This document shows, in pieces, positions 13,590-28,402 of a stretch of 64,000 nucleotides of DNA. Positions within the stretch are counted from its first letter, which is position 1; each line of letters starts with the position of its first letter. The stretch is from assembly GCA_907165065.1 (NCBI GenBank), contig OU015539.1:12360816-12424815 (forward strand), written 5' to 3'. The DNA comes from Caprimulgus europaeus (taxonomy: Eukaryota > Chordata > Aves > Caprimulgiformes > Caprimulgidae). The translations under genes were made by a program, and so were the position numbers. Below the pieces are notes generated by a model. That model did no database searches, was not told where the DNA came from, and saw nothing but the letters and a program-made list of their open reading frames with translations.

Positions 13590-16500
13590 CTTTTTCTGTA
13601 ATCTTGGTGAGGAGGGAAGCAACTTCCTGAAGCAGCTGAACTCTCCAAAGGCAAGACAGCTACTGCCAAAAGGCAGAGCTGGTGCTACAGCCTGCTTGTT
13701 AACTTCAAGGGCTGTGAACAGGGTATCTTTGTAGAAAAGAAACTGTCTTAGTTTTACTAGTCCCTGCACTGCTGTCAGTTACAATCAAATGGTTGAGCTA
13801 CCAGCTAAAAGCACTGCAGCTGGCCCTCAGGATTTTGTACCCTTTGCTCCCACCTATTTATGCATTCATTTTTTTAAAGGAATTGCGCATCTTCTACATC
13901 TATCTAGAATTTTTAAAGGAGCCCCTTTCTGACAGGAGTGGGTGACAGCCTTGATCTGACTGAAGGCAATGCAGAGCTGGATGCTTATGAGGCTGAAGCT
14001 GAAGTCCTACGCCATTGGAGACCTTGTCACATGAAGATGTGTACCTAGAGCCATGAAAGGTCTGCTTGTGATGAGATTTTCACATGGATGTGATGATACT
14101 CAGTCTATTGTCGGTCTATTGTCTACAAATCTTCAGCTGTACTGAGCAATGCTGCAGTCTGCCCTGTCTAGCTGAGATAAAATTAATTCAGTGTCTTTTC
14201 ATTTCTGACCAGAGATGCTGATTAACGAACGTTTATGAAATAACAGAAAGACATGAAAACTAAAAGAAAAAGAAGAAAAATGATCCTTATAAAATAAGTA
14301 AAATGAGACAGCAATGCTGAGGTTGAAGTCTTCTGGTAGCCTGACTGTTGCTCTGCAGGCAGAACAAAACCCCTTTGGAAAGCATTTCTGGTGTCTGAAC
14401 AGGCAGTTTCCTTGGCCTTTGGTGAGGGAGGAAAGAATATGCAGGTTCTAGATTCCTGGAATTAGGATTAGGCCTTTCTCCTGCTGAGAAACGTTCAGTT
14501 CAGCTGTTAATAGAAAGACAGGGATTTTCCAGTTTTGTGATAACACAAATTGATTTATAAACCTGATTTTCCCATCTGTGACGTTTCCTTTACGTCCACA
14601 TACGTATGTCTAATAGCCACATAACAATTTAAAGAGCAGGTAGATAGTTGTTTTATCTTGTTGCTGTTTTTAATATGATTCAATAAGTCGGCATAACGGG
14701 AGCAACTACGTGGGTGATAGTCATTCCTGCAGAGTTCGCTGTGTCTGACAAACAGCCTGCATGCTGAGCAGAAAGCCCTAGCAGGGGTGTTGCAGTAAAG
14801 TGAAATGCTGCCTCTATCTCCATCTTCTTTTGCAAGTACTTCTATTTCCTGCCCTGGATTAATTTCTTGAATTTAGCAGTTTACTTTCCCCAATGAATTA
14901 CTGTTTCTCTCAAACTCTTCCATTGGGTAAGACTGACATTAAATCTTGTTATTATTTATTTGTTTGTCGGAGTCCTGGGAAAAAGAAACAAAGCAAAATC
15001 TGAGAGCAGGGGTAATGTGAAATAGACAAACAGTGACTACATTGTCGGGCCATAATTTTTGAAATTGATTCATACTATTAAAGTTCATTATTGCTGGATT
15101 CTGGGTTAAGTAATCTGAATGAAATTTGTTATCTAGCAAGTCAGGAATATCCACCAATCATAAAACAGAAATTACATCTATTCCATAAAACTGATACTTA
15201 ACTGCTGTTAAATTCAAAGGTAGACTGGTAATGTATTTCAGTGTTACTGCCATCCTTCTGATGTGCACACAGTTTAAGAACATTCAGTAAGTGAGTGTCG
15301 TTAAAGTCACCTATGAGTTTGTGGTAAGGTTTTACCCTTGTGATAGTGAAGCTGTCATCAAAGCACTTTAGGCAGAGATGTGGCTGTGGTCCCTTGAGAG
15401 GTTAAAAAAGATAGGTCAAAATAGGGTGCTTAGGTGATTATCAGTTGTCATTGAGGAGCAGATCCACTCATGGGGCTGAAAGGCTTATTCAGGTACAAAA
15501 TCAGGAAAGAATCTGAGCACCTCTGTGTTTGAGCCTTTTAACTGTAGTCATCTGGGAGGAATTGCATCCTCCTTGTATTTCTGTCTCTAAAAGGGTTGTT
15601 GCATGTCATTTTAAGGACATAGAAAGATGAGCAATAACTCTCTGAATACAGTTTGAAAACTTGACGGGAGTAGAGTGCAAGTTTTTGCCACTTACGGACT
15701 GACACAGTGTAATCCCCACATTGTGTTATGCAATAGTGGCACCCAGTGGAGGCTGGAATTACAACAAAGTTTCCCTTGCTGCCGGGTTAGACCTGCCCAG
15801 ACCTACCTGGTGCCTAGGACTGCGGGCACTGATTCACAAAGGTAGGCTTATGAGGACCAAGGCTGTGCACAACTTCAGTGTTCTTCTAAATCAAGAACTC
15901 TAACCTGTCAACTGTGCTTTTAATTTGAAAAATGTGTCTGAGCATTTATCTATCTGTTCTCAGCAAACAGACAGTGTGAGGGCCTTTTCCCTACAGGATA
16001 GACCCTCTGCTTTAGCTGCATTACTTCAAACACCTCGAGCAACATTTAATGCAAGAGCATCTTGGGGAGTGGAGGAAAAACACCCTTTATGCCTACTGCC
16101 CTGAAACTACTGCTTGAATAGTGACAGTATCAGCCTCAAAAGCTTGGAGAGAAAGTGAAAAGCAGCATGTGTGCATGGAGGCAAAGTGGGACAGAAGAGA
16201 AGAATGGCTCCTAATTCAGTCACAGTCTGGGCTTAGGTGCAATAGTCTGAATGGACTGGAAGGTGTGTGAGAGAGGAGTAAGAAGAGGAGGCATGCCAGA
16301 CGTGTGTTATGTAGATGGGAAGGAAGTCTCTAGGGACCATATTTTAATGTTTTAAATTTGGGCTATGCTAATAGTAGCACCACCAAAACCAAATGGACAT
16401 TAATAACAAGCTGTAAGCAGATTAAACCCCCTGTAACGTGATGTGGAGTCCTCAATGTCTTACAATGTGCATGGAATATCAGATTTCTCTAAAGAATGTA

Positions 16501-19500
16501 TTCTTTGCTATGAGGCTGGTCAACATGCTGCTCCATAGGGAATGAGGCTATATGTGCCATCTTCTGTTTATTGTTTTTTCAGGAGCTGTGTATTGCAAAT
16601 AATTGTGATTAGCAGGGATTTGAGAGTAACTGATGCATAGTGCCAAAGAGAATTGAATGAATTAGAATAATGTTCCTCCTGTGGAGCTCAGATTCCTGTT
16701 CCAGGTTGCATGCCTACTTGGTGTCTTATATTATCAGAAAAATGTGATTAATGAGGATGATGATCAGAGTTCCTAGAAAATTTTCACCTTTAACTGGTAT
16801 AGTACCCTCTGCCTACTTTTTTTGCATTTGTTTTAACATTTCATTGTAAGCACAGGATGCTTTGGCATTTTGGCTATGCTGGAGTTAATCTAGACCTATA
16901 AGGGGAAGTTAAGATGCAGGAAAGCATGTTCAAGTAACTGCTGTTTTGCAGTCAAGAAAGAGTTTAAAAAAGGGAGAACGCCAAGTTGGAGCAGTTTATT
17001 TACACACTTCAGAATTCTTTTCATGGATGAAAAAGTCATTAGGCACAACAGGCTCCCTGTTAAGTGCATGCTCTGTTACTGCTGCAGTACTTTGTTTTGC
17101 ACGTGATCCCATTAAGTCACCAGGACTTTCTATTGGTTAGGTTACTATTCAGTTTAAGATATACTCTCATAATTTCAGGAGAAATGACTGCTTATTTTAA
17201 TGATAATAAGTAGCATCATTACAGTGGCATTTCTCTAAGCATTATTTGTCTGTAAGTAAGTAGATTTTAATCTTCATTTTATAGCACAGGCTGTGAGAGC
17301 AAAATTAAACCACTCAAGAGTAAGAAGCTACCTCAGATGTGTGACGTGAACTTCATGGCTGATCCAGACATTATGTTGTACTACTGTCTAGGTTGAGGAA
17401 GGAATTACAATGGCAGAGAAGGCAAATTAGAGCTGTTAGAATAGGCTAGCAATTTTTTTTTGAGCTAGATACTTGCTTGTTCTGAGAAAAATTATTAAAA
17501 GGCATAAAACACTTTTTTTATCACTTCCTAAAGATTTTTCCCATCTCATCCTGTGTTCTGGAAGAAGAAATGGATTGCAAATTACGTGATATCACCTAGA
17601 AAATACTCATGGATGAAGCCATATGTCTTCTGAATTCCTGCTCCTATTAGAGGAATTTATTGTAAGTGCTTAAAGGCTGTAACAAATTCATTTCCCCCCT
17701 TATTCAGAAGAGGATTTTTGAGGAATTGTGCCCCAGGGACGTGGCAGTGTTTGAACTCCCCAGCCCATGGCACTCCTGTGCTGCTGTGTCAGATGGAGAA
17801 GCACACCCTACACGTTTATTGTACTGTACTTTGTTATCTAAGTTGTATTGCAAGTGATATTAATGCTACTCTGAGTAGAAATTCTGTGTGCTGTTCCCAT
17901 TTGGTTCACCTTCCTTTCAAGCACCTTCAAACATGAAATAACACACTTGCATCTAATTTTTGGCACAGTTTTACCACTTCTCTGCTAGAAGGATTTCTGT
18001 CTTGTACAAACTAATCAAAATGAAGGACTTGCCACAAAATGTGTAAAGAAAGTAAGGCATATAGGACCTAGGGCATTGAAGAAGGCATTAGAACAGAGAA
18101 GTCCAATTAATCAGATGAAGACTTTCATCCTAAAAAAGGACAGGTAATTGAGACGTACTCATGCAATTACAATTGATTTTTCTCACAGGAAAAAAAACAA
18201 CCCACAAAGTATGGCAGTTGCTTAAAGTGGTAATGGAAAAGGAAGTAATTTTAAGTAGAGATAATGCTGGCTTTTTTCTTTCCTTTTCCTGCTTAGTTTT
18301 TAAAGAAAATCCTGAGTGCTGACTTCTTATCCTAAAAAGAAGCTAGTCAGGGTAAGTCTGTACCAATAAACAGTGTTTCAGAGTTGCAGGAAAGAGAAAA
18401 TAACATAGATAGGAAAAGATAAAACAATCAATCCACATTTTCAGTAACGTGGATTAAGATTTACAATTTAATTAAGAAAGATTAGTTGTTCAAGATCATT
18501 AGAACATGACTGATTAGACTTTTTCCTGTTTGTTTGGGGTTGTTTGTTTGTTTTGTTTTTTTTTAAGCAGAATGGTTTGTAGCCAGCTGTTCTGAACAGA
18601 AATATGATTCCAGTTTCCCTTAAAATCCTTCAGGCTTGGGTGTAGCTATTGTCTTGTATTTACTGTAGCTATTCATCTTGGTTGGTAATGACTTCTGTAT
18701 TTTATCTCTGGTTAATGGTGTTCTTCAATAAGATAGCCAAGGATCTAAGCCATAGGCATCAATATCTCTGTTGCAACTAGTCCATAATGGCTAGCAAGGG
18801 AGATGACAGAGGCACCCTGCAGGCTTTGTGCATAAGAAATGGAAAGCCTTAGATTTCTGCTGTGGCAAGGACCATCTAGAAGGTGGTTTGGATTTACTTT
18901 GCTATAAAGGTACCTTTGCTCAGTGATGCGACTAGTGAATCTCCAGAGTTCACAGTGAATGGATTTTTGGACCTGGGAAGATCTGAGTGGAAATCAACAG
19001 TTAATTAGAAATAAATGTGTTGTTTTTAAAATCCCCTGGATACATGATAAAAGGTGCTTTACAAAGCAGTTTAAAAAGTGTTTTAGAAAAGGACTGGAAA
19101 AACCCCTCTACATTGCTCTGCTGAAGTCTGAATGCTGTTATAAACATTCATGTTCTCTTTGGGGTCTGAATGTTAAACATAGAAGTTGAACTCTCTAAAA
19201 TTGTCAACCAGTCATCGCAGCTTCCAAGGATGATGTAATAGTGCCAGGGAAAAAACGCAACATGGAAAGTTATTTAAAATGTGTATATATTCAAGGGGAA
19301 TATCATGTACATATCAATAGTAACCTAGCTTTTTTGGGACTGTGAAGACACATCTAGTAAAAGTACTGATATTTAATAGATCTCACAGTTAACAACATTT
19401 CACATTGTTGCAACAAACTTTTGTCCACAGGCTTTCAGGAAGAACCACTAGAAGGTGTTGAGTGAAAGCATTTAATTAGAGTACTCCACAGTGTTGCTGC

Positions 19501-22500
19501 TATCTTTGCTATTGGCAATATGGAAATTATTTTAACATGGAAAAATATGGAAATAAATGCTATTGGCATTTGATTTGGGTATTAGGAAAAAGCATAGTCA
19601 CAGATCAGAACCATGTGATGCTGACTATTTTATGTGCACATGCACACACACAAACTCTCTTCAAGAACTGACAATTCTACAAATATTTTGGAAACAAAAG
19701 CCTACTTGTTAAATGTAACAGCTGTTGTTCAGGATATTAAACAGAACTTCAGAGCACACACTGTGAACAGAATATCTGGGTGTCTGGGCAATCTGAGAGT
19801 ATTCGTAAGTGTAAAGACCTATAGTGAAATTTGGCACAGTGTGAGATATGGAACAGTTCTTAGCTCAACGAGGTCTTGGTCCTGTGGAAAGACTTTTCTT
19901 GGTGGCTCATAATTTCACTAGGAAATGATAAGGCTTTTGTTTGTGTTATGATTAATGTGCCTGAATTGCAAGGCACATTTCATACATTTTGTTTGAAACT
20001 AAGCCTGTAACATGCTCTTTGTTCATGGAAGATGAGAGAGAGGGAGGTTCTTATCACACCAGAGACAAAGTTCACTACAAGGTTTTGAATGATCTTTACT
20101 AGAAAAGAATGATCTTTTCTTCTAAGTAAGTTATATGTAGAGAGCCAAAGAAAATGTGTAAAAGATGTTGGCCCAAACTTTTTGTTTGGAGGCTACTAAT
20201 CTAGTGGTAAGCAAGAATAAAATGTGTGGGTTATTTTTAAAAATTATTTGCGCAGATTATTCTTTCCCTTGCCCAGCATCCCTGCTGGCTTTGAATTTAG
20301 AGTAGTTTGTTTATGTAGAGTGTTCTTTTGTACAGCTTGCCTTCTTCATCAGGCATGAGTCAAAAAATTTTCAAAAGTAGGCTGAATTCATCTCTGGTAA
20401 AAAATAGCAAGAGTGATACAACACAGACTTTGTGCTGGCTTTTCCCTAGCAGTCACTGTCATTGCTTACATCCTAGCTCAGTCCCGTTGCAACACTTCCC
20501 CAAGGGTGAGAAGAATGTGACAGGGGCTCTACCTGCTGCCTGATGAAGCGGGACACAGCTGTGCTGCAAGAGGTCACTGAAAGAGCTTCCAATCCTAATA
20601 TAACTAGAAACATGTTCACAAGTATTTCTTCCTTTCGTTCTTTGTCAGCTGTAGAGCTGAAATACTGTAAAATTATTATGATTTTAATATTTCATTTACA
20701 ATCTTAATTATTTTAAAATATATTCTGAAGCAAATGACGTTTATTCTGTTTGTTAACGCTGTTGGAAAGGGAGAGTGCACTGCAAGCAAGTCTCAGGAGA
20801 GAGTCCAGTAAGCCACCATTTCATTCCAGTGTATAGCAAGGCACTGTCCTTCAAGACAGCATTTTCTTTCTCCCAGACTCTTGGATCTTTAACAGAATTT
20901 GAACTCTTCCTAGAAGTTTGGTATACTTTGATCTAGTGTTATGTTCTTTGGCTGCAAGGGTTCGGCAGTTCTGATTTCAGTGACATGTTTATACCCCTGA
21001 ATTCTAGTCATCCTGCTTTTCTAGTATCAATTCTAGGTGTCCCATGACATTATCTGTGCTTCCCTCTGAAACAGGAGACTAGATCCTAATCCTGGGAGCC
21101 TCTCCTAGAGCCGGGGGAAGCCCTGTACCAATCTGTGGAGAACCGCAGTGGCTCTTCTTGTGTTATTTATGGACTGGCAGGTGGCAGAATGAAGCCTGAC
21201 CATGTGAAATTTCTAGCTCAGACTTGGGCTTTACAGATCTGTAGGATTAGATTGGTTTTGAATATGGAATGAGAGTTTTTACAGCTTATATGAAGTGAAC
21301 CTGGAGTGTTATTCAGAAATTCTTATATTTAGTGCTTGCTAGTTGTTAGGTTCCTTTTGTCATGACATTTTTTGTGGGTGTTATTCTGAGTGAGCATAGA
21401 TTAGGGACACTGTTAGAAAAAATAGCAGTGACTGGATGACAGAAGCAGAACAGTTTTGGGGATTTTCCTCAGCAACTTCCTTACTTTCCCAGATCTATGC
21501 AGCTTCTTAGCTAAAATATGGCAATTTGAGGTTTTATCTTTGCCATAACATAACTTACCCATTTTTCCATCAAAAAGCAGAGAAGATCCCGAGGTATTGA
21601 AGCTGGAATCTGCTCACTAGGTAAATGCAGTTTCAGTGAGTTCTGACGTGGTTTTCTGATGTGAGATGAGTTTATGACAATAAGCCTGACTTGCAAATAT
21701 GATTTTGAATGGAGATTGGAACTGCCTCTGTGTCAAAGTGCTATGTTGTAGCTCTCTTTGCTTGGTGAAAAAATGATCTCTATTGAAGGTGTAACCAAAT
21801 TTGTGGTTTTGTTCCTCCTTCAATGCAGCATTCAAACACTACCTTAACTTTAAGTATATGTGTTTGTCATCCTCAATAAGGATGCTTATTAATGTTGATA
21901 CGTGGTAAGGCAGCAAACAATACTGAGTAGAAGAAAAATCAAAATTCAGCTTGTAAAAATATTCCATTTTCTCAGCCCTTTAGCATTGTCCTTATTTTTT
22001 CTAATATAAAATCAATATGCCAACTGCAGTCATTATTACCACTGCAGTCATAGAAATAAATCAATGTTTGTAGGAGACCCAAGGAGATTTTCCTGACTGT
22101 CAGGAGTGGAATCTTAGGACCAAATAGCTTGAGTCTGCTGTAGCCAGTAAAGTTCCATCAATTTTCACCAGATGAAAACTGCTACTTTTTTACTTTTTTG
22201 AAATTCTTGTTTGAATAAGGGTAGCAATTTCCTCTGTTGTTATTACAACACGAATGGACTCTTACTGAGTTGCTCACTAAAAGTTTTATAGCTAAAGTGC
22301 TGTGAGTGTTTTCATTATAAATGGCTATCATAAAGTTCTATAACTTGCTTGTAAAAATTCTCTACCAATAAAAATCTGGCACATACAAGGTCAGTTCTGG
22401 AGCTGATTCATTTAAATTAATTTATTAAAATAATTGAACAGCCATTGTGAAGTAATGAGTGTAGCAAACATATTAACACTTGGTACCTCATAGTGCTTTT

Positions 22501-25500
22501 CTTAAAAGCAACAAAGTTTTAGAAAGAATAACATGGGTGAAGCACGAGGTCAGTTTTGGCAATTATGTGAATTTAGGCATAAAAACATTTTTCTGAACAA
22601 GCTGCTGTATATATTTAATACATTCTATTAGATAAATGTTAGGGTGTGTTTAATTAGTGTACTTATGAGTCAAAACCTGTGGGGGCCTTGCATTTCAGAG
22701 ACTCTGGATATTTTTTAGGCTAAGCTGACTGACATCCTTGAAATGAGAAATATTTGCAGGAAAATTATTTGCATAAAGGATTTGTTTTTGAATGCATTTG
22801 CAGAATCTCATGTTTAAAGTAACAGTAAAAAAAGAAATATCCTGTGCTATCTCCATGCTCATTCACTTTCTGTGCCTTTCTAACGTAACTTTACTTTCTG
22901 CTGTGGTGTTTTCATTGTCATACTTTGAGCATAGGATTGGGTTATGTTTTGTTTCTCACTTCATGGTATAATGACCTGTTCAAGAATTTTAATCTGATGA
23001 GAGGAGAAACTGTATGTGAAATTACAGTAATAATTAATAACAATAAGCCCTTTTATTAACTCTTTAGCATAATTATGCTAAGATTTGAAAGTATTGACTT
23101 AAACACAACCAGAATTCTGGCAGCAAGATTATCAGATACATTTCCTGAGAGACGAAAGACACTGTGAAGAGTTAGATTAGCTGATAATGACTGATTCTCT
23201 GGCTGTGACCTGTATGCTGTTCTTTTTGGATAGAGGCACTTTCTCATTATTGTAATACATGAAGAGGGTCCTCTAAAAATGTGGCATGCATGGGATTTTT
23301 TTTTTCTGATGAAGAGGTACACTAACAAACACTTATTGAAAATAAAATCCATGTTGTCACACCAAAACCTAAATGATACAAAGTAATCAAACATGTTGAA
23401 AGAGTGTTCTTGTTTTTAAATGCCAGACACCAGGTGTTTGAGAATATGCCCTCATGGAATGAAGTGTCTGTGACATTATTTATTTAAAACTAGATGATCG
23501 GAGCATGTTTTTTTTCAGTGAGCACATCTCATTTTCTGGAGTGCCCTGCTATGCATAACCCTGGAGCCCCTGTTTGTTTATAGGAATAGTTGAGGTGTTT
23601 ACTTTTTCTTTCTCTCAGACTATGATCCCCCAGGGTAAATAAAAATGAGGGCTACGTGAAAACTACTAATGTATGGTCTTTCCCTAATTCAGACTTCAGG
23701 TCCCAGTATCTTGTTCAGCATTCTTATATAACACATGACAGTTCCTCTCATCTTGTTGCCAAGTCCTCTTTGTGTCTGTGTGGCTTCATTTTAATGAAAT
23801 TCAGACTCTAAAGTATAATATATAAAACCTTATCCATTATTTAAAAGAAACAAGTATATACTTTCTGGAATTTGTAATGGAGATATCAAGAAAATCCTAC
23901 AAATAGGAATAGATTCCTGCAACTTAAAAATGAGCCAGTATATCTAGCACTCCAAAATGCAGGGGAAAAGAATCTGAAAAATATTTGGCTTCTGTCATGT
24001 GTCACATAGCTTGAAGATTTAAATCTCTAACTTCATCATATGTGAACACAAATGGATCTCCACTGTTCTCATGTGGTCTTGGGATTACAGATAACAGTGT
24101 CATTATTGTGATTGTCTTTCAGCTGAGACAGAATAGGAGAAAGAGAATGTAACAAATGCTGAGTACTAAGGCCATTGCAAATGTCTCCCCCCCCAGGCCA
24201 CTGTATTAATTTGTGGTCAGTGGTTTTCCTCCTGTTTTGTCAACGTATCCCAATTCTATAAGCACCAACAGTGGCTGAGTAGAAGAATGTGTGCTATAGA
24301 TAACTTATATGTAACTGCAGGTGAATTCCTTTGCAGTCTCTTCTCCTTCTGCCCTCCAGGGCCACTCAGCAGCTGTCCTGTAGAACTGGAGGCATGTGAG
24401 GGGTAGATCAGGAAAGCTGAATGTATCCTTGAGTGATTCCCTTATGCTTGTAGAGGGTAGTTTGAAGCAATGTGAACTGTGATTTGTGGGAGTGGGGATA
24501 TGTGAGCTGCTAGGCTAATAGCAGTGCAGTTCCTTGTTTCTTTTATCAACTACAGAAATAATACTTTAAAAAACTGTCTTTGTATCAGTCCTCAAAACTG
24601 AGGTTGTTCCAAGCCAGCTATTCCCCTATCGTTGAAGCAAAGACAAGAAAGCCAGTCTGGATGTCGATCTTATTGATTTTCTCCATCCTTTCTGTGAAAT
24701 GACTTATTCTCTATTACCTCTTTGACAAACAGTTGTACTTTTTATCTGCAAGAAGCTTAGAGCATCTCTGAGTGCCAAAGAACACACGCTGTGAGGTGAC
24801 TGCTGTCCCTAGGTTTTGTAGGGGGAAAAGGTTTGCATACTCTTCATCCTTGTTTACATACTCTTCATCCGTTCTCTTCTAGTCAGCCCATAATAAGCTC
24901 TGCAGTTTGTTTCTGCCTGCAGCAGGGCTGCAAGGTTGCTGTTCTAGGCAGTGCCACATCTAATGCATCCTTCAGACAAGTGAAGACAGACGTTATTAAA
25001 AAGAAGGCAATGGGTCTTGGTTCCCGGAGTGGCATGGGAAGCCTGCCTTCAACCTCCTTGTGGGAAGCAGTGAGTTAAGACTGTTGTGTGTAATATTAAT
25101 ATTAATGCAGTTCATCCCAAATTCTGTATTGGTATCTTTAACAGATGCCTAGTCTTATTTAATACTTTTAGGAGGAAGAACAGGTATGCTGAAGAAAGAA
25201 GAAGGAGGGCTGCCCCAGGACACATTCATTCCTGTTGCAGGGAGAAAAAAACAACTTCCTTTCAGAAGACTTGATCTATGCAGTAAAGTGGTCACGTATT
25301 TATTTTGTCACTTGGATGAAGTTTCTATAACAGGGCTATGCTTATAAGAATGTAAGTTCCTGGCATTTTTCCAGTTATCAATATGGAATATTAGTGATTG
25401 AGCATTTACTGAACGCCATTCCTCAAAGGCAGGGTCTCCACAGCATCTCGTTGCATTCATGGAATTCATTTGTTTGCATTATCTGGCTACCAGGTTCTTT

Positions 25501-28230
25501 TGTATTGCCAAGGTGATGAACAGATTTGACATTTAGCTGATTACTTCACCAAAATTAAACAGAAAACAGGGCAGCCATCCAAAGTTCCTTTCAGTGTGAA
25601 AGCTAATTATAAAAATGCTTTGAGCAGCAATTTCTTTTTGGATGTTAAAGTGCTTTTATTAGATTGTTCCTCTGTCATTTTAAAATTTATTGCTAGACAC
25701 ATATAAATGGGGTTGCCTGCTGTAGTAGAATTATTTTATTTTCTATATTTAAGATGGTAGACAAAAGTGTATAGAGCAAATTTTGGGCTGAATTTGTTAG
25801 TATTTTACATTATTCTGAATAGAAAGGAGAAAAACTAACTAGTGCTGGATTTCATGGATCCAAAATAAGTATTTAATCTTTATGCTGAATAAAACATATA
25901 TCCACTTCTATTTAGAATTCAGCAACTCCCAATTTCTGAAAACAATTACTTAGCAAATAAAAAAATCAAATAGGTAATTTAAAAGTTGAGTACAGCCCTT
26001 GTATTGTTAGAAGCTTGTATTTTATAGTGTAGATACAAACAATCAGTGGTGATGGAAAAATCTAACTATGTGCTTGTACCTACCTTTCATAAGCCATTAC
26101 TTCTTCTGAAATAGCATAAAACTGTTTGAAAATCATTTTGTCGAGGTCATTGAATAAGAGTTTGCCAAGTGAATTTTAACCAGTAAATTTAGAGCTGAAG
26201 AGTGCTGTATGCTGTTACCAGACCTTAGAAGAAGTTTCTTGTGAAGTATTTTTTTAATGCTTTGGAATATATTTAACTTTTTATACTGACTGTTGTTATT
26301 AGCATCCTTTGGCCCTCAGACAAGGTGTGATCTGGAGAGGTTTCAAGGTGACAAAGTTGGGGGGTTTTGCATATGATATTGTCTAGCACACTTTGGCTAC
26401 TAAATCATCTTGTGAGGACATATATTAATTCTTGACACTGAGATCTATTAATATACCTTGAAGCCAAGTGAATTATGTGAATCTGCTGTTTCAAGCTGTA
26501 GAATTCTGCCATAACTACGAGGAAATATTTTGCTGTAGGTAGATTAATGTTGAAAGCTTGTCAAGAAAAAGTTTAACGTTGAAAATTTATTCTTCCTCTT
26601 CTTGCCAGTACTTGATCTTCTATTCTAAATCCCATTTGTAATCTGAGGAAAAATAGAGATATAATTTCTTTTGTATTTATCTATGTTATTAGAGTTCCAA
26701 TGATCTAGTCTATTGCCTATTAAAAAGTGCATCCCAATGAATGATCTTCCAGAGAGTAATTTTTGCTCCCATCAATCTGAGAGCTTTTCATGTAAGATAC
26801 AGTAACTGTCAGTGCTTATCAAATAATTTAATTCATGCCAATTGCAGGATAAGTAATTAAGATAACATTCTGTATTAATAAATAAGAGATTTGCTAAATA
26901 CCCTTTATGAAGGTAATGGATAGGATGTAAGGTGCATGGTCTGAGGAAGCTTTGAATAGACAAAGAATGCAGTTTGAACAGCAAACGTAAGAGTCTTGGT
27001 GAGTTCACAACACAAATGTGTGTTTGTTTTTGTTTGACTGTTAAAGTATATTTCAGGCTAGTCCTTCATAGGTCCTCTTTATATCTATAGAGTGTCTAAG
27101 CAACTTATAAGGCAACTGGTGCCTCACTTTTTCAGAACTTCAAATAAATAAATTAATAAGGCCAGTTTTTAAAACAGTTACTCAGTGAAGTTTGTAAAAG
27201 CTCTGTTCATTTGTAAACTGCCCCTAGTAATGACATTAGTTTCATTCGTATAAAGATTTTAATTAGTGAATTTATGTGGATTTGACATAAGCATGTCTAT
27301 AATTAATTACATAAGTCTTCATATTCTGTCCCCTCTAAGCACATCTGCCTACCTGCTCCACAATGTGATGAATTATTCAGTGATACGTTAAACAGGGGGA
27401 GAAGCAGTCCTGTTAATTTGAAACTGCACAGATTATGTCCTTGTCTACAGACAACCTCCCTTGGCTGGGTTTGGTTGTTAACAGGTGATAAATTTCTGCA
27501 GTTTAAACTGTCTCATTGGCTATGCTTTGTTGCAGTCTGTCATTGTGTTAATGGGTCTCCTGTAATTCGGAGCAAGGTGTGCTGTGTAAGGAATGAGCTT
27601 AGAACACTTCAGACACTCTAAAAGCATAAACCTATGTACATTTTACTAATTTTTCTGTTTATCTTACAAATAAACAAGGGACCTAGCTTTAATGTGAGAG
27701 CTGTGCAAGCTTATCAGATACAGCTTGGACGTGGTCTCTCCTTAATAGTATTTTTTGATCCTGCATTGGCTTTGTGACAAGTTCAGAAAAAAAGTAACAC
27801 AAAATAGGTCTCTGAAGAACTTACTGCACACTCAGGCTCAAATGCTCCAGTGGGACACATTCACACCAGAGCCTAAATGCTGGCATAGTAGCAGATAGCA
27901 TTTGCTTCTCAGAGCTTATTTTTGGATTAATGTTTAACTTGAGATGTCTGTCAGAAAAGACTTGTTTGTTTGACCACAATCAATTCAGCAGAAACCTTAA
28001 GGGAGAAGGAAATGCAAGACTTTTTGCTGGTCAACAAACTTTTATGCTGAACTTACTTGTGTTTGCTAAATTGAAACTTCTTACGTCATAAATCCCCCCA
28101 AGTTTAAGTCATTTTTGAAAATAAAACGAGTGGTTTAGCCACAGTCAGGAAAAGAGAACTGTAAACCCATCTCTGGTCGCAAAAGTGTTTCCTGAGGTAT
28201 TTCCAACCTATACCTATTGTTTTCCCATAG
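13590..28230 (+). other. Presumed INSC intron, right part; no exon recognised
   Basis: About 14.6 kb of AT-rich DNA ending at the acceptor of the first INSC exon. I looked for the preceding INSC exon (expected to read about CCVEEGVHQLEK just before a donor) on the + strand and did not recognise it. ORFs here reach at most 112 codons (23056-23394 -) and show no family motifs. A GTTT/T-rich tract is at 18530-18566 and a C-run near 24186. Confidence 0.55.
18530..18566. repeat. GTTT/T-rich low-complexity tract
   Basis: Repeated GTTT units followed by a T run, with almost no A or C on the + strand. It is the strand complement in type of the A/C tracts elsewhere in the window. Confidence 0.75.
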
Positions 28231-28402
28231 GCTGATGGGATATTGTGCCTGGCTGACATTCTGACTGATAACACCCATTCTGAAGCTACCCATGCAGAAG
28301 CAGCAGCAGTAATTGCACAGATCACATCTCCACATCTCACCTTCACTCAGCATCTCAGCAGCTTTCTGGAAAATATGGAAGAAATTGTAACAGCACTTGT
28401 CA
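28231..28402 (+). CDS. INSC: INSC coding exon a (first in window)
   Basis: The exon has 172 nt, reads from its first base (phase 0) and encodes 57 residues starting ADGILCLADILTD and ending EEIVTALV, plus one base of a split lysine codon. The acceptor is a pyrimidine-rich tract ending in CCCATAG just before 28231; the donor GTAAGT starts at 28403. The segment lies in the armadillo-like region and includes the conserved SPHL and TQHLSSFLE stretches. The preceding exon should end in a whole codon, but no such exon was recognised in the 28 kb upstream. Confidence 0.95.
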
